Part shown: positions 41,519-50,418 of the stretch, piece after piece
Position numbering within the stretch: the stretch's first letter is position 1
How the letters are laid out: every line of letters starts with the position of its first letter
NCBI RefSeq assembly: GCF_013035425.1
Contig: NZ_WQHX01000006.1
Location: 62,001-126,000 of the forward strand
Source: Ruegeria arenilitoris
GTDB lineage: Bacteria; Pseudomonadota; Alphaproteobacteria; Rhodobacterales; Rhodobacteraceae
Direction: 5' to 3'
Length of the DNA: 64,000 nucleotides
The notes under the pieces: model-generated
What the model was told of the DNA's origin: nothing
Databases searched by the model: none
What the model saw: the letters and a program-made list of their open reading frames with translations, nothing else
Position numbers and translations under genes: made by a program

Positions 41519-42196
41519 TTAGAGCCGATCAGTGCGACGATCTGCAATCAGGGCCACCAGTTGTTTTTTAGTGCGTCCTATATGTTGCGCCAAAAGTCCG
41601 CATGCCGCGTCGACCTGACCCGCTTTCGCCAGCTCCAGCAGTTCGCGGTGTTCCTTTCGGGCCCGTTTGCGCTTTTTCATTACGCTCAAATGCATTCGGA
41701 TATATCTGTCGGATAGCAATGACACCTTATGCAGCAGGTCATTTGTCAAGCTGCGCCCGGCTGCCGCGTAAAGCGAGGCGTGAAACCGTTGATTCAGCAT
41801 TCCCCACTGGCTTACGTCGTTAACGTCATATGACAACTCCATTTGATCCAGAATGCCCTGGCATTTTTGGAGTTGTGCCGCAGTCATCGCCGGAATGGCA
41901 CGACGAAAGAGATCAACTTCGATAAGCGCTCGTAAATCGAAGATCTCGGAAATTTCGTCAAGCGAATGCTCCGTAACCGTGGCACCGCGATTGTTTTCCA
42001 ACTGCACCAGACCTTCGGCATCCAACTGCTTCAACGCTTCCCTTACCGGCATACGCGAGACATCATATTCATCAGCTAGCGCTTCTTGCCGAATCGTTTC
42101 TCCTTCCACTAGCTCGCCTCTCAAAATCCTCTCTCGCAGATCACTCGCGATTACGTCTGGAAGGCTTTGCCGATGGATTGCGCGTTTTGCCGACAT
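41519..42196 (-). CDS. GntR-family (FCD) transcriptional regulator of the hydroxyproline cluster
   Basis: 225 residues: N-terminal winged HTH (about 8-75, IRQEALADEYDVSRMPVREALKQL) and a C-terminal all-helical FCD effector domain (about 85-215). The ATG at 42196 lies 1 base after the stop of the proline-racemase gene, with GGGGCGCGTAGG before it; a GTG at 42217 is the alternative. Same direction and probably the same operon as the three hydroxyproline genes upstream. A likely operator lies before the first of them. Confidence 0.88.
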   Translation of the reverse strand: MSAKRAIHRQSLPDVIASDLRERILRGELVEGETIRQEALADEYDVSRMPVREALKQLDAEGLVQLENNRGATVTEHSLDEISEIFDLRALIEVDLFRRAIPAMTAAQLQKCQGILDQMELSYDVNDVSQWGMLNQRFHASLYAAAGRSLTNDLLHKVSLLSDRYIRMHLSVMKKRKRARKEHRELLELAKAGQVDAACGLLAQHIGRTKKQLVALIADRRTDRL

Positions 42197-42197
42197 C

Positions 42198-43220
42198 CTA
42201 CGCGCCCCATGTGTCACTTAGGCGATATCCGTCCGGCCAAGGATCGTCGGGGTCCAGCATGTGCTGGTGAATTCCCGTGATCCATCCTCGGCCCGAGATT
42301 TCCGGGGTGATCGCAACCCGCCCGCTCAGATCGATCTTGTCGATAATTCGGCACCGGAACTCACTGTCTATGACAGAACGCGCGTAATAATGATCTGTTA
42401 GTTGCATCTGCCCCTTCGCCAGAAAAACGGCCATCCGGGCCGAAGCTCCGGTGCCGCACGGTGATCTGTCTAATTTTCCGGGCTTGATTGCGACTGTATT
42501 TCGGCTGGTCAGCACGTTGCCCTCGCGCTTGAGCGCTCCGGCAATCTGGCAGAACGAAATATGGTTCCAGTCTCTGGTCGGGTGGTTGAAACCCAGTTGT
42601 TCGTTGGCCGCGTCGGTTATCCTCGCGCCTGTTCGTGCCAGTTCTTTTCCCTCGTCTGGAGTTAACTCAAAATCCAGATCCGCAGCGTTGACGATAACAA
42701 AACTGTCGCCTCCAAACGCAGTGTCTACTCGCAACGTTCCAATACCAGCCACTTCAATCCGCGCGTCCAGTTGGTCAACAAAGCTGGGAACGTTCTGAAC
42801 ATAGATACGCTCTGCCTTACCGTTTCGGCACTCTGCCCTTACGCGCACCAATCCACCCGGAGCCTCGAGCGTCAGATGTGTCTCTGGTTCTTGCATTGGG
42901 AAAAGCCCGCCGTCCAACAACACGGTCGAGACACAAATCGAGTTTGATCCGGACATAGGCGGCGTATCTTCCGGTTCCATAATAATGAATGCCGCATCGG
43001 CCTCAGGATTCTTGGCAGGGACCAGAAGGTTGACGTGGCGAAAGACGCCTCCGCGCGGTTCGTTAAGTAAGAAATTTCTCAGCGTCTGGTCATTTGCTAA
43101 AAAGCCCCGCTGGTCCCAAACTGTGTCCCCAGGAGGGGGGACCACTCCGCCCACTATTACATCTCCTACCTCGCCTTCAGCATGGGCAGAAATCACATGA
43201 ATGGTTTTGCTGCTTCGCAC
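42198..43220 (-). CDS. Proline racemase family protein, Ser/Cys type
   Basis: 340 residues of the proline racemase fold. The first catalytic position is Ser (S90 in [10 protein letters not shown]) and the second is Cys (C255 in DRSPCGTGA). In this family Cys/Cys and Ser/Cys members are mostly 4-hydroxyproline 2-epimerases, and Thr/Cys members are trans-3-hydroxyproline dehydratases. So an epimerase-type activity on a hydroxyproline is likely but the exact substrate is open. It is paralogous to the Cys/Cys protein encoded next to it, which suggests two different substrates. Confidence 0.85.
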   Translation of the reverse strand: MRSSKTIHVISAHAEGEVGDVIVGGVVPPPGDTVWDQRGFLANDQTLRNFLLNEPRGGVFRHVNLLVPAKNPEADAAFIIMEPEDTPPMSGSNSICVSTVLLDGGLFPMQEPETHLTLEAPGGLVRVRAECRNGKAERIYVQNVPSFVDQLDARIEVAGIGTLRVDTAFGGDSFVIVNAADLDFELTPDEGKELARTGARITDAANEQLGFNHPTRDWNHISFCQIAGALKREGNVLTSRNTVAIKPGKLDRSPCGTGASARMAVFLAKGQMQLTDHYYARSVIDSEFRCRIIDKIDLSGRVAITPEISGRGWITGIHQHMLDPDDPWPDGYRLSDTWGA

Positions 43221-43251
43221 GGCGCGTCCTTCTGAAAACGGATGATCGGCA

Positions 43252-44184
43252 TTAAATCTCTATCCCGGAACGGAAGGGATCATTCGCATCAAACATCAAA
43301 TTCGCCTCAGACATGATGAATGCCTGACCTTTAATCCTGGGTATGATACCTCCGTTTGGCCCGAGCTTGTACGACAGGTGATAAGTGCTGCCGATAACGC
43401 TTTCCTGAATGATCTCCTCGCCTTCTGCCAATTCACCTTCTGCCGCAAGACAAGCCAAACAAGCGGAACAGCCAGTGCCACAGGGTGATCGGTCATAGTT
43501 GTTGTCTGGGCAAAGAACAAAATTGCGGCCGCTCACCCCCTTGCGAGGGGACTGTTCTTGTAGGATTACATGATCCACCGGTTCCGAGTTCGCACCTTTT
43601 AAGCCGCTGGCCATCGCGGCTTTGCGAATAGCGATTGTCAGCTTTGTCATCGCGGCAATATTGCTGGTTTCCACTGGTATCGGGCTGGGATCAACAATGA
43701 AGAACCAATTCCCGCCATACGCCACATCCCCAACAACGCACCCATGACCGGGCACATCCAAATTCACAGCTCGTCGCACTCTGCGGCTTTCGATGTTGGT
43801 CACGCTAACTGTGTTCTCGTCGTGCAATTCGACAGTTACCACCCCAGCAGGAGTTTCTATTCGATGTATTCCGGTATCAATTCGACCCAAATGCGCTAGC
43901 GTCACAGCCAACCCGATTGTGCCATGACCACACATGCCCAATACAGCGTCGACATCGAAATAGATGACACCAGTCACGCATGAACGGTCGACTGGTTCCA
44001 CCAGCATCGCGCCGACCATCGCCGGTTGGCCGCGCGGCTCCAACAAGATCGAACGATAAAGTTCCTTGTAATCTGCAGCCAACCGTAACGCTCGCTCCGC
44101 TAAAGTACCAGAACCCAGATCTGGTGCACCCGTGAGGATAACTCTCGTAGGTTCACCTCCTGTGTGGCTGTCAATCACATGCAT
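43252..44184 (-). CDS. 4-hydroxyproline 2-epimerase (Cys/Cys proline racemase family)
   Basis: 310 residues with both catalytic cysteines, C85 (GMCGHGTIG) and C235 (DRSPCGTGC), and the N-terminal [11 protein letters not shown] block. It would interconvert trans-4-hydroxy-L-proline and cis-4-hydroxy-D-proline, the entry step of hydroxyproline breakdown. Start at 44184 ([10 protein letters not shown]), overlapping the end of the upstream DapA-family gene by 10 bp. The next enzymes, a D-hydroxyproline oxidase and ketoglutarate semialdehyde dehydrogenase, are not in the window. Confidence 0.9.
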   Translation of the reverse strand: MHVIDSHTGGEPTRVILTGAPDLGSGTLAERALRLAADYKELYRSILLEPRGQPAMVGAMLVEPVDRSCVTGVIYFDVDAVLGMCGHGTIGLAVTLAHLGRIDTGIHRIETPAGVVTVELHDENTVSVTNIESRRVRRAVNLDVPGHGCVVGDVAYGGNWFFIVDPSPIPVETSNIAAMTKLTIAIRKAAMASGLKGANSEPVDHVILQEQSPRKGVSGRNFVLCPDNNYDRSPCGTGCSACLACLAAEGELAEGEEIIQESVIGSTYHLSYKLGPNGGIIPRIKGQAFIMSEANLMFDANDPFRSGIEI

Positions 44185-45134
44185 TCGGCAATGACCCCAC
44201 CCTGTTTTGACCAATCTGCAAACCATTTGCGAAACAAGTCATATTGCTGTTCGCAATAATTCTTCTGCGCATCGGTCAGAGAGTCAGAGGCGTTGAAATG
44301 GAGACGGTATTCCTGTTCGCCATTCAGAACAAGCAAGTGTTTGTAGTAAAGAACAAGGTCCGGACCCTCGTCAAAGCTGGACAACACCTGAATTGCCTCG
44401 GTTAATTCCTGCGCTCGCTGACGTGCCTCGGCATGACCGTTCGCCGCTTTTTCGGACAAAGCACCCAAAAGCAGCGTTTCGGCAGGCAAAGCATTACCTA
44501 TACCCGTAATAGAACCAGTTGCTCCGCAATTGACATAACCATGATAGACTTCGGTATCCACACCGACCATTAGGGTAACCTGATTATCCTTGCTGGTGAT
44601 GTTTTCCGCTGCATAGCGCAGATCTTCGCCGCCTCCGAACTCCTTGAACCCGATCAGATTTGAATGTTCGGCGCGTAGTTCAAAAAACAGATCTGCACGC
44701 GTAGCAAAACCATAATACGGGCTATTGTAGATGATCGCAGGTACGTCCGGCGCAGCGGACAAAATTTCCCTAAAATGGTTCTTCTGAGCCGCAGCCGAGC
44801 TGCCACGCGATAGAACCCGCGGGATCACCATCAAACCCACTGCACCGCATTTCTGCGCATGAGAGGCAAGGGCCACTGCGGATTTCGTATTGATTGCACC
44901 AGTACCAACAACCACTGGCAGCCCCGCATCGGTCAATCGCTCGACGCCTTCCATTCGCTGTGCATCGGTCAGCAGCGGCCAGTCACCCATCGAACCGCAA
45001 TAAACCACGGCGGACATACCTGCCGCAACTAACTCACTCCCTTTTCGAACAAGCGCATCGAAATCCGGAACGCGACCTTCTGTGCAAGGGGTCATGAGAG
45101 CCGGCATAGTGCCGGTAAAAACGTTTGAAACCAT
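44175..45134 (-). CDS. DapA-family aldolase/deaminase, probably pyrroline-4-hydroxy-2-carboxylate deaminase
   Basis: 319 residues of the dihydrodipicolinate synthase/N-acetylneuraminate lyase superfamily, with Schiff-base Lys K164 (IGFKEFGG) and Tyr Y136 (IIYNSPYYG). The block YCGSMGDWPLLTDAQRMEGVERL is, from memory, typical of the hydroxyproline-pathway deaminase, which converts pyrroline-4-hydroxy-2-carboxylate to alpha-ketoglutarate semialdehyde. The neighbouring epimerases support this. First gene of the cluster; a GntR-type palindrome lies 64-83 bp before its start. Confidence 0.85.
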   Translation of the reverse strand: MVSNVFTGTMPALMTPCTEGRVPDFDALVRKGSELVAAGMSAVVYCGSMGDWPLLTDAQRMEGVERLTDAGLPVVVGTGAINTKSAVALASHAQKCGAVGLMVIPRVLSRGSSAAAQKNHFREILSAAPDVPAIIYNSPYYGFATRADLFFELRAEHSNLIGFKEFGGGEDLRYAAENITSKDNQVTLMVGVDTEVYHGYVNCGATGSITGIGNALPAETLLLGALSEKAANGHAEARQRAQELTEAIQVLSSFDEGPDLVLYYKHLLVLNGEQEYRLHFNASDSLTDAQKNYCEQQYDLFRKWFADWSKQGGVIAECM

Positions 45135-45197
45135 AGTTTATTCCTCGGTGAGTCAATGTCCGGCAAACCAGAATTCAGCGTATTGAATTTCATTATC

Positions 45198-45217
45198 GGA
45201 TATTGGATACAATATCC
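45198..45217. promoter_or_regulatory. Perfect inverted repeat, candidate GntR/FCD operator
   Basis: GGATATTG, 4 bp, CAATATCC: eight perfectly matched bases per arm. The core TTGGATACAA resembles the TTG-TATA-CAA type operators of FCD-subfamily GntR regulators. It lies 64-83 bp upstream of the first hydroxyproline gene, whose cluster ends with a GntR/FCD gene. Confidence 0.6.
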
Positions 45218-45241
45218 ATAGTTTCCGCAAGTCAGAAGATT

Positions 45242-45264
45242 GTGCCCGATTGTCAATCGGGCAC
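45242..45264 (-). terminator. Strong hairpin after the sugar ABC ATPase gene
   Basis: An 11-bp perfect stem (GTGCCCGATTG / CAATCGGGCAC) with a 1-nt centre, 27 bp after the ATPase stop on the minus strand. There is no clean U tract after it, so it may be a weak terminator or an mRNA-end stabiliser that separates the galactoside and hydroxyproline transcripts. Confidence 0.5.
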
Positions 45265-45290
45265 ACTGTCAAGTAACCAGAGCTTTCTGA

Positions 45291-46349
45291 CTACCGCAAC
45301 CGAAGACCATTTTCCGGATCAAATAGCATCGCGCGCTCGGGTTTGACCGATATACCTATCCGTTCACCCTGCGCGCTACGCTCATCTTCACGTTCTTCTA
45401 CGATCAGTTTATCACCGTTCGGCGTCAATAGGTAAGAGTAAGACACGCCGCCCAACGCTTCGGTCAGGTCCACCGTGCAACTGTCACTTGCTCGGTCGAT
45501 TTGAATGTGCTCCGGGCGAATCCCAAGGGTCACGCGGCTTGCATTCGTAGGCACGCTGCTTGTGACCGGTATCGCATCCGTCAACGCGGGATGGCGGACC
45601 ATGCCATCCACAACATCACACTCCAAAAAATTCATTGCAGGAGAACCGATGAAGCCTGCGACAAACTTGTTGTCTGGGTCTCTATACAGATCCATAGGCG
45701 CGCCGACCTGTTCAATTCGTCCGTCGCGCAAGACGACGATCTTGTCAGCCATCGTCATCGCCTCGACCTGATCGTGTGTCACGTAAATCATCGTTGCGCC
45801 GATTTCGTTGTGTAAACGAGCGATTTCAACTCGCATTTCCACCCGAAGCTCGGCGTCCAGGTTCGACAGAGGTTCGTCAAACAAAAATACTTCCGGACCA
45901 CGGACGATTGCACGGCCAATCGCAACTCGCTGCCGCTGGCCGCCGGAAAGCGCCTTGGGCTTTCGCTTAAGATATTGGTCCAGTTTCAGGATGTTCGACG
46001 CCTCCTGAACTTTCTGATCAATTTCCGATTTAGCAACGCCGTTCATTCGCAATCCGAAGCCCATGTTCTCTGCGACGCTCATATGCGGGTAAAGCGCATA
46101 GGTCTGGAACACCATCGCCACACCGCGCTTGGCAGGGTCCATATGGGTTACATCACGGGCGCCAATGTGAATTTCACCCTCTGAGGTTTCTTCGAGTCCA
46201 GCGATCATTCGTAGTAGTGTAGATTTGCCACAACCCGAGGGACCCACAAAAACACAAAATTCACCGTCCTCGATTTGTAAGTCGATACCGTGAATGACCT
46301 GGGTCTGGCCGTACCGTTTGATTGCGCGGTTCAGAGTTACACCTGTCAT
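45291..46349 (-). CDS. Sugar ABC transporter ATP-binding protein (UgpC/MsmK type)
   Basis: 352 residues: Walker A GPSGCGKST, signature ALSGGQRQR, Walker B VFLFDEPLSNLDA, switch His in VTHDQVEA, and a C-terminal TOBE/OB regulatory domain (about 240-352). The start at 46349 overlaps the IclR stop (ATGA). It is the energy-giving subunit for the binding protein and permeases encoded on the other strand. It is co-transcribed with the regulator, an arrangement that splits the importer into two divergent units. Confidence 0.93.
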   Translation of the reverse strand: MTGVTLNRAIKRYGQTQVIHGIDLQIEDGEFCVFVGPSGCGKSTLLRMIAGLEETSEGEIHIGARDVTHMDPAKRGVAMVFQTYALYPHMSVAENMGFGLRMNGVAKSEIDQKVQEASNILKLDQYLKRKPKALSGGQRQRVAIGRAIVRGPEVFLFDEPLSNLDAELRVEMRVEIARLHNEIGATMIYVTHDQVEAMTMADKIVVLRDGRIEQVGAPMDLYRDPDNKFVAGFIGSPAMNFLECDVVDGMVRHPALTDAIPVTSSVPTNASRVTLGIRPEHIQIDRASDSCTVDLTEALGGVSYSYLLTPNGDKLIVEEREDERSAQGERIGISVKPERAMLFDPENGLRLR

Positions 46350-47173
46350 GTCGCTTGCATCCTGTCGTTGCTTACCTTTGCGCGGGTCTCGGGGAACCGC
46401 CATGCCTGAGCCTCGGCCCCTATCTGCTCTGCCACTCGGCGAACTCGGGGGACCCAGGCCTCTAATTGATTGAAATCCATACGTTCGGTCGACCCTGTGA
46501 CCGAAATTGCACCAAGCATCCGGCTACCGGACGTCAAAACCGGACAAGCCACACAAATGATGCCAGGCTCATGCTCTTCGTCGTCTATTGCGTAGCCGCG
46601 TTGACGGATCAGGTCGAGGTCAGCCCGCAGCGCGGCCTCGGATGTCAGGGTTTTATCAGTAAAACGATGGTAGCTTTGCTGCGAAACAGCCTCATTCAGA
46701 GAGTCTTCATCCAGAAAGGCCATCATCGCCTTACCAACACCCGTGCAATATGCTGGCCCGACTTTGCCCGCCTGCGAATACATTTCAATGGGCTGGGCGG
46801 CGTTCCGCTTGTCGACGTACAGCACCTGGCTTGAGTCGAGCTGAGCCAGATGCACTGTTTCACCGGTGTCCTTACTAAGAGCATCCAAAAAAGGTCGTGC
46901 AATTGGCGCCAGAGAACTCTGCGTCCATGCCGCATGTGCCAATCGGACCAAACGCATACCCGGAGCGTAGGTTTGTCTTTCAGGGTCGTAGGACAACATG
47001 CCCTGATTGGTCAGAACCTGCAGAAATCTGTAAAGCGTCGCCTTGGGAAAATTGCTGCGGTCCAATAGCTCCGCAAACCGAACAGGTCGCTCAAAAGCAG
47101 CCACCTGATCCAGCACGTCACATGCCTTACCTATGGTTCCGTCACCAGCCACAGCTGTCTTATCTCCTCCCAT
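46346..47173 (-). CDS. IclR-family transcriptional regulator of the galactoside regulon
   Basis: 275 residues: N-terminal winged HTH (about 15-75, LLDRSNFPKATLYRFLQVL) and C-terminal IclR effector domain (about 95-265; YCTGVGKAMMAFL, CPVLTSGSRMLGAISVTG). Start at 47173 after CGAGGGA; a start at 47248 lies in the divergent promoter region and is rejected. Divergent from the binding-protein gene with 117 bp between, where a palindrome suits it. The effector is probably a galactoside or an intermediate of galactose oxidation. Confidence 0.9.
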   Translation of the reverse strand: MGGDKTAVAGDGTIGKACDVLDQVAAFERPVRFAELLDRSNFPKATLYRFLQVLTNQGMLSYDPERQTYAPGMRLVRLAHAAWTQSSLAPIARPFLDALSKDTGETVHLAQLDSSQVLYVDKRNAAQPIEMYSQAGKVGPAYCTGVGKAMMAFLDEDSLNEAVSQQSYHRFTDKTLTSEAALRADLDLIRQRGYAIDDEEHEPGIICVACPVLTSGSRMLGAISVTGSTERMDFNQLEAWVPRVRRVAEQIGAEAQAWRFPETRAKVSNDRMQAT

Positions 47174-47247
47174 TCCCTCGGGCCAAAGGCACGAGGGTCT
47201 TGACAAGACTAACCGAGTTGATGTGTAGTTTTCAATATATAAAACCA

Positions 47248-47266
47248 AGTTTCACTATTTGGAACT
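47248..47266. promoter_or_regulatory. Imperfect palindrome, candidate IclR operator
   Basis: AGTTTC, 7 bp, GGAACT: five of six positions match between arms. It lies 25-43 bp before the binding-protein ATG, inside the divergent IclR/ABC promoter region. A TTGACA hexamer at 47199-47204 may be the -35 box of the operon, but no good -10 box is seen at the expected distance. Confidence 0.4.
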
Positions 47267-47290
47267 AAATGGAAGCTAAGGGAGGAAACC

Positions 47291-48550
47291 ATGCATTCCA
47301 TGTTCAAGCGTACTGCCGCCGCATTGGCGGCCAGTGTCGCACTTGCTGCGCCAGTTGCTGCTGAGTTGACCGGTGAGTTGCGAATCTTCCTCGACACGTC
47401 AAACCCGGCGCCGCGTGCGACCATGGAGGCGATGATCGAGCGGTTTGCAGAGCAACATCCCGGTCTGGAAATCGAAACAACGGTTATCGACCGTGAGGCG
47501 TACAAAACGCAGATCAGGAACTTTCTAACAGCTGACACACCGGACGTAGCCACATGGTATGCGGCAAACCGTATGAAACCATATGTCGAAGCCGGCCTGT
47601 TCGAAGATGTTTCTGACCTGTGGGCCGAGCCAGAAATCGCAGAAAACCTGGCTTCGACCAAAGGTGCGATGACCATAGACGGAAAGCAATGGGGCGTTCC
47701 CTACACTTACTATCAGTGGGGCGTTTACTATCGCAAAGACATCTTTGATGAACTTGGCCTAAGCGAACCTACCACCTGGGAAGAAGAGCTGGCCAACTGC
47801 CAGAAGATCGTGGATTCGGGTCGTGCATGCTACACAATCGGGACCAAATTCCTTTGGACCGCTGGTGGCTGGTTTGACTACCTGAACATGAGAACTAACG
47901 GCTACGATTTCCACAACCAGCTTGCGAATGGTGAGATTAGCTGGGAGGACGACCGGGTCAAGCAGACCTTCGCCAACTGGAAGCAACTGATCGACATGGG
48001 TGCGTTCATCGACAATCACCAGACCTACAGCTGGCAGGAAGCATTGCCGTTCATGGTCAACGGTGAAGCCGCAGCTTATCTGATGGGTAACTTCGCTGTC
48101 GCTCCGCTGCGTGAAGCAGGCCTGACGGATGATCAGCTGGACTTCTACCAGTTCGTTTCCATCAACCCCGATGTAGAACTTGCAGAAGATGCGCCTACGG
48201 ATACATTCCACATCCCCGCGAACGCCTCGAATAAGGAAGCAGCGCGTGAATTCCTGCGTTTCGTTGTATCGGCAGATGAGCAGACCGAGATCAACAACGG
48301 CTCAAATCTCGGCCAGTTGCCGGTAAACGCCCAATCTTCGGTGGACGATGACAAGTTCCTTCAGCAAGGCTTTGCAATGTTGTCATCCAACAGCCCAGGC
48401 GGTGTCGCCCAGTTCTGGGACCGCGACGCACCAGCTGAAATGGCAAAAGTATCCATGGAAGGTTTCCAAGAGTTCATGGTCAAGCCAGATAATGCGGACC
48501 GCGTGTTGGCAAAACTGGAACGTGCGCGTCAGCGTATCTACGATAACTAA
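47291..48550 (+). CDS. Sugar ABC transporter substrate-binding protein
   Basis: 419 residues, family-1 extracellular solute-binding protein with a signal peptide (cleavage near PVAAELTG). Excellent ribosome site (GGGAGGAAACC before the ATG). Typical blocks are FAEQHPGLEIETTVIDREAYKTQIRNFL, YQWGVYYRKDIFDELGL and FMVNGEAAAYLMGNFAV. It captures the sugar in the periplasm. Gene context (alpha- and beta-galactosidases) suggests a galactose-containing oligosaccharide or galactoside. Followed by two hairpins before the permease genes. Confidence 0.93.
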   Translation: MHSMFKRTAAALAASVALAAPVAAELTGELRIFLDTSNPAPRATMEAMIERFAEQHPGLEIETTVIDREAYKTQIRNFLTADTPDVATWYAANRMKPYVEAGLFEDVSDLWAEPEIAENLASTKGAMTIDGKQWGVPYTYYQWGVYYRKDIFDELGLSEPTTWEEELANCQKIVDSGRACYTIGTKFLWTAGGWFDYLNMRTNGYDFHNQLANGEISWEDDRVKQTFANWKQLIDMGAFIDNHQTYSWQEALPFMVNGEAAAYLMGNFAVAPLREAGLTDDQLDFYQFVSINPDVELAEDAPTDTFHIPANASNKEAAREFLRFVVSADEQTEINNGSNLGQLPVNAQSSVDDDKFLQQGFAMLSSNSPGGVAQFWDRDAPAEMAKVSMEGFQEFMVKPDNADRVLAKLERARQRIYDN

Positions 48551-48556
48551 TCTGGT

Positions 48557-48579
48557 CAGGCCGGGCACAGACCGGCCTG
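48557..48579 (+). terminator. Hairpin 1 after the binding-protein gene
   Basis: CAGGCCGG / CCGGCCTG, a perfect 8-bp GC-rich stem with a 7-nt loop, 6 bp after the stop codon. No U tract. Such hairpins often protect the binding-protein mRNA and lower expression of the genes behind it. Confidence 0.6.
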
Positions 48580-48593
48580 CTCCAAGACCTGCG

Positions 48594-48617
48594 TAAGGCA
48601 GGTGCTTACCTGCCTTA
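48594..48617 (+). terminator. Hairpin 2 after the binding-protein gene
   Basis: TAAGGCAGGT / ACCTGCCTTA, a perfect 10-bp stem with a GCTT tetraloop, followed by CTAATTT. Either a partial terminator or a second mRNA stabiliser. Together with hairpin 1 it should set the ratio of binding protein to permease. Confidence 0.6.
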
Positions 48618-48644
48618 CTAATTTGACCAAACTCCGAGTTTATC

Positions 48645-49568
48645 ATGTCCCTCGTAGACGTCCCCGAACAAGAAAGCTGGTTTCACAGAAACCAACAGCG
48701 TATTGCGCCCTGGCTGTTTCTGGCGCCGGGCCTGCTGTTCTTTATGGTTTATGTAATCATACCTGTTTTTCAGTCTTTCAACTTGTCGCTCTATGAATGG
48801 GACGGGTTGGGTGCAGCAGAATACGTGGGCATTCGCAACTACGAGGATCTATATTGGGAATGGGTCGACCGGGATGCGTTCTACATCTCGCTTAAAAACA
48901 ATTTGATTTGGTTGATATTATACCTTTTGGCGATTCCTGCCGGCTTGTTCATTGCGCTGTTCCTGAACCAGACCGTCTGGGGTATTCGCCTTTATAAATC
49001 GCTTTTTTTCTTTCCTTTTGTCATCTCTCAGGTGGTCGTAGGCCTTGTATTTACTTGGTTTTACGATCCTACTTTCGGCTTATTGAATGAATTCCTGAGT
49101 TTCTTTGGCATGGGCCCACTCAATATTCTTGGGGACGAGAGGTTCGTAACCTACGGCATCATCTTTGCCGGTCTTTGGCCGCAGACAGCATATTGCATGA
49201 TCCTTTACCTCACTGGCCTGAATGCGGTCGACCCTGAGCAAATCGAAGCCGGGCGTCTGGACGGTGCCAAGGGAGGTAAGATGCTCTGGCACATCATCCT
49301 ACCTCAACTGCGTCCAGCGACTTTCATTGCCTTTGTTGTGACAATCATCGGCGCCCTGCGTTCGTTTGACCTGATTTCGATCATGACTCAGGGGGGGCCG
49401 TTCGGATCGTCACGGGTGTTAGCTTACTACATGTTCGAAGTGGCACTTTCCGAATACGGTTTCCGGATGGGATATGGCGCTGCCATCGCAGTAATTTTGT
49501 TCCTGATAATGCTGTGCTTTATCGCCTATTTCCTTTGGTCAATGTACCGAGAAGAGAGGGGGCACTAA
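48645..49568 (+). CDS. Sugar ABC transporter permease 1 (MalF-like)
   Basis: 307 residues with six hydrophobic helices and the EAA loop near the end (EQIEAGRLDGAKGGKMLWHIILPQL). Belongs to the carbohydrate-uptake CUT1 permeases. Works with the second permease 1 bp downstream and the ATPase across the divergent promoter. Confidence 0.94.
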   Translation: MSLVDVPEQESWFHRNQQRIAPWLFLAPGLLFFMVYVIIPVFQSFNLSLYEWDGLGAAEYVGIRNYEDLYWEWVDRDAFYISLKNNLIWLILYLLAIPAGLFIALFLNQTVWGIRLYKSLFFFPFVISQVVVGLVFTWFYDPTFGLLNEFLSFFGMGPLNILGDERFVTYGIIFAGLWPQTAYCMILYLTGLNAVDPEQIEAGRLDGAKGGKMLWHIILPQLRPATFIAFVVTIIGALRSFDLISIMTQGGPFGSSRVLAYYMFEVALSEYGFRMGYGAAIAVILFLIMLCFIAYFLWSMYREERGH

Positions 49569-49569
49569 G

Positions 49570-50418
49570 ATGTTTCCTAAACCCATCGAAAAACAACCCC
49601 GAGCGGCGCAGATCACCTATCAGGCAATGCTTCCGCTGGCTCTTCTATTGTGGCTTGGACCACTTTTGGCGGTTGCGCTGTTCTCGGTCAAACCAGCAGC
49701 GGATTTCACCAACGCCAATTATTGGGGTCTTCCTTCCAGTTTTGAGGGCGCGTTTAATTATGGGCAGGTCTTCTTTAACTCGGATATGCCCCGCTATCTG
49801 CTGAACTCTTTCCTGATAACGATACCTACCGTCATTGGAGCCGTCGCGCTAAGCTGCATGACCGGATTCGCTTTGGGCATCTACAAGTTCAAGTCGAACC
49901 TTTGGATCTTCTTCATGTTCGTAGCGGGCAACTTTGTACCATTTCAGATTCTGATGGTTCCAGTTCGCGATCTGACTCTGCAATTGGGGCTATATAACAC
50001 CAAAACAGGCTTGGTTTTGTTCCACATTGCTTTCCAGACCGGGTTCTGCACGTTGTTCATGCGCAACTTTATCCGCGCCCTGCCCTTTGAGTTGATCGAG
50101 GCTGCGCGGGTTGAGGGGATAAGCGAATGGCGCATCTTCTGGTACGTAGTGTTACCGCTTATGAAGCCAGCCATAGCCGCGCTCAGCGTGTTGATATTCA
50201 CTTTCATCTGGAATGACTATTTCTGGGCAGTTGTACTGACACAGGGCGCTGAAAGCCAGCCAGTGACCGCGGGTATTACCAGTTTCAATGCTCAATTCAG
50301 GGCTGCTTATCAGTTGATGAGCGCCGGTTCCATCGTGGCGGCGCTACCTCCGGTGGCCATGTTCTTCCTGATGCAGAAACATTTTATCGCGGGTCTGACC
50401 CTTGGAGCCGTCAAGTAA
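49570..50418 (+). CDS. Sugar ABC transporter permease 2 (MalG-like)
   Basis: 282 residues, six hydrophobic helices, EAA loop ELIEAARVEGISEWRIFWYVVLPLM. The second CUT1 permease subunit. Its stop overlaps the alpha-galactosidase start (TAATG), coupling uptake to hydrolysis. Confidence 0.94.
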   Translation: MFPKPIEKQPRAAQITYQAMLPLALLLWLGPLLAVALFSVKPAADFTNANYWGLPSSFEGAFNYGQVFFNSDMPRYLLNSFLITIPTVIGAVALSCMTGFALGIYKFKSNLWIFFMFVAGNFVPFQILMVPVRDLTLQLGLYNTKTGLVLFHIAFQTGFCTLFMRNFIRALPFELIEAARVEGISEWRIFWYVVLPLMKPAIAALSVLIFTFIWNDYFWAVVLTQGAESQPVTAGITSFNAQFRAAYQLMSAGSIVAALPPVAMFFLMQKHFIAGLTLGAVK

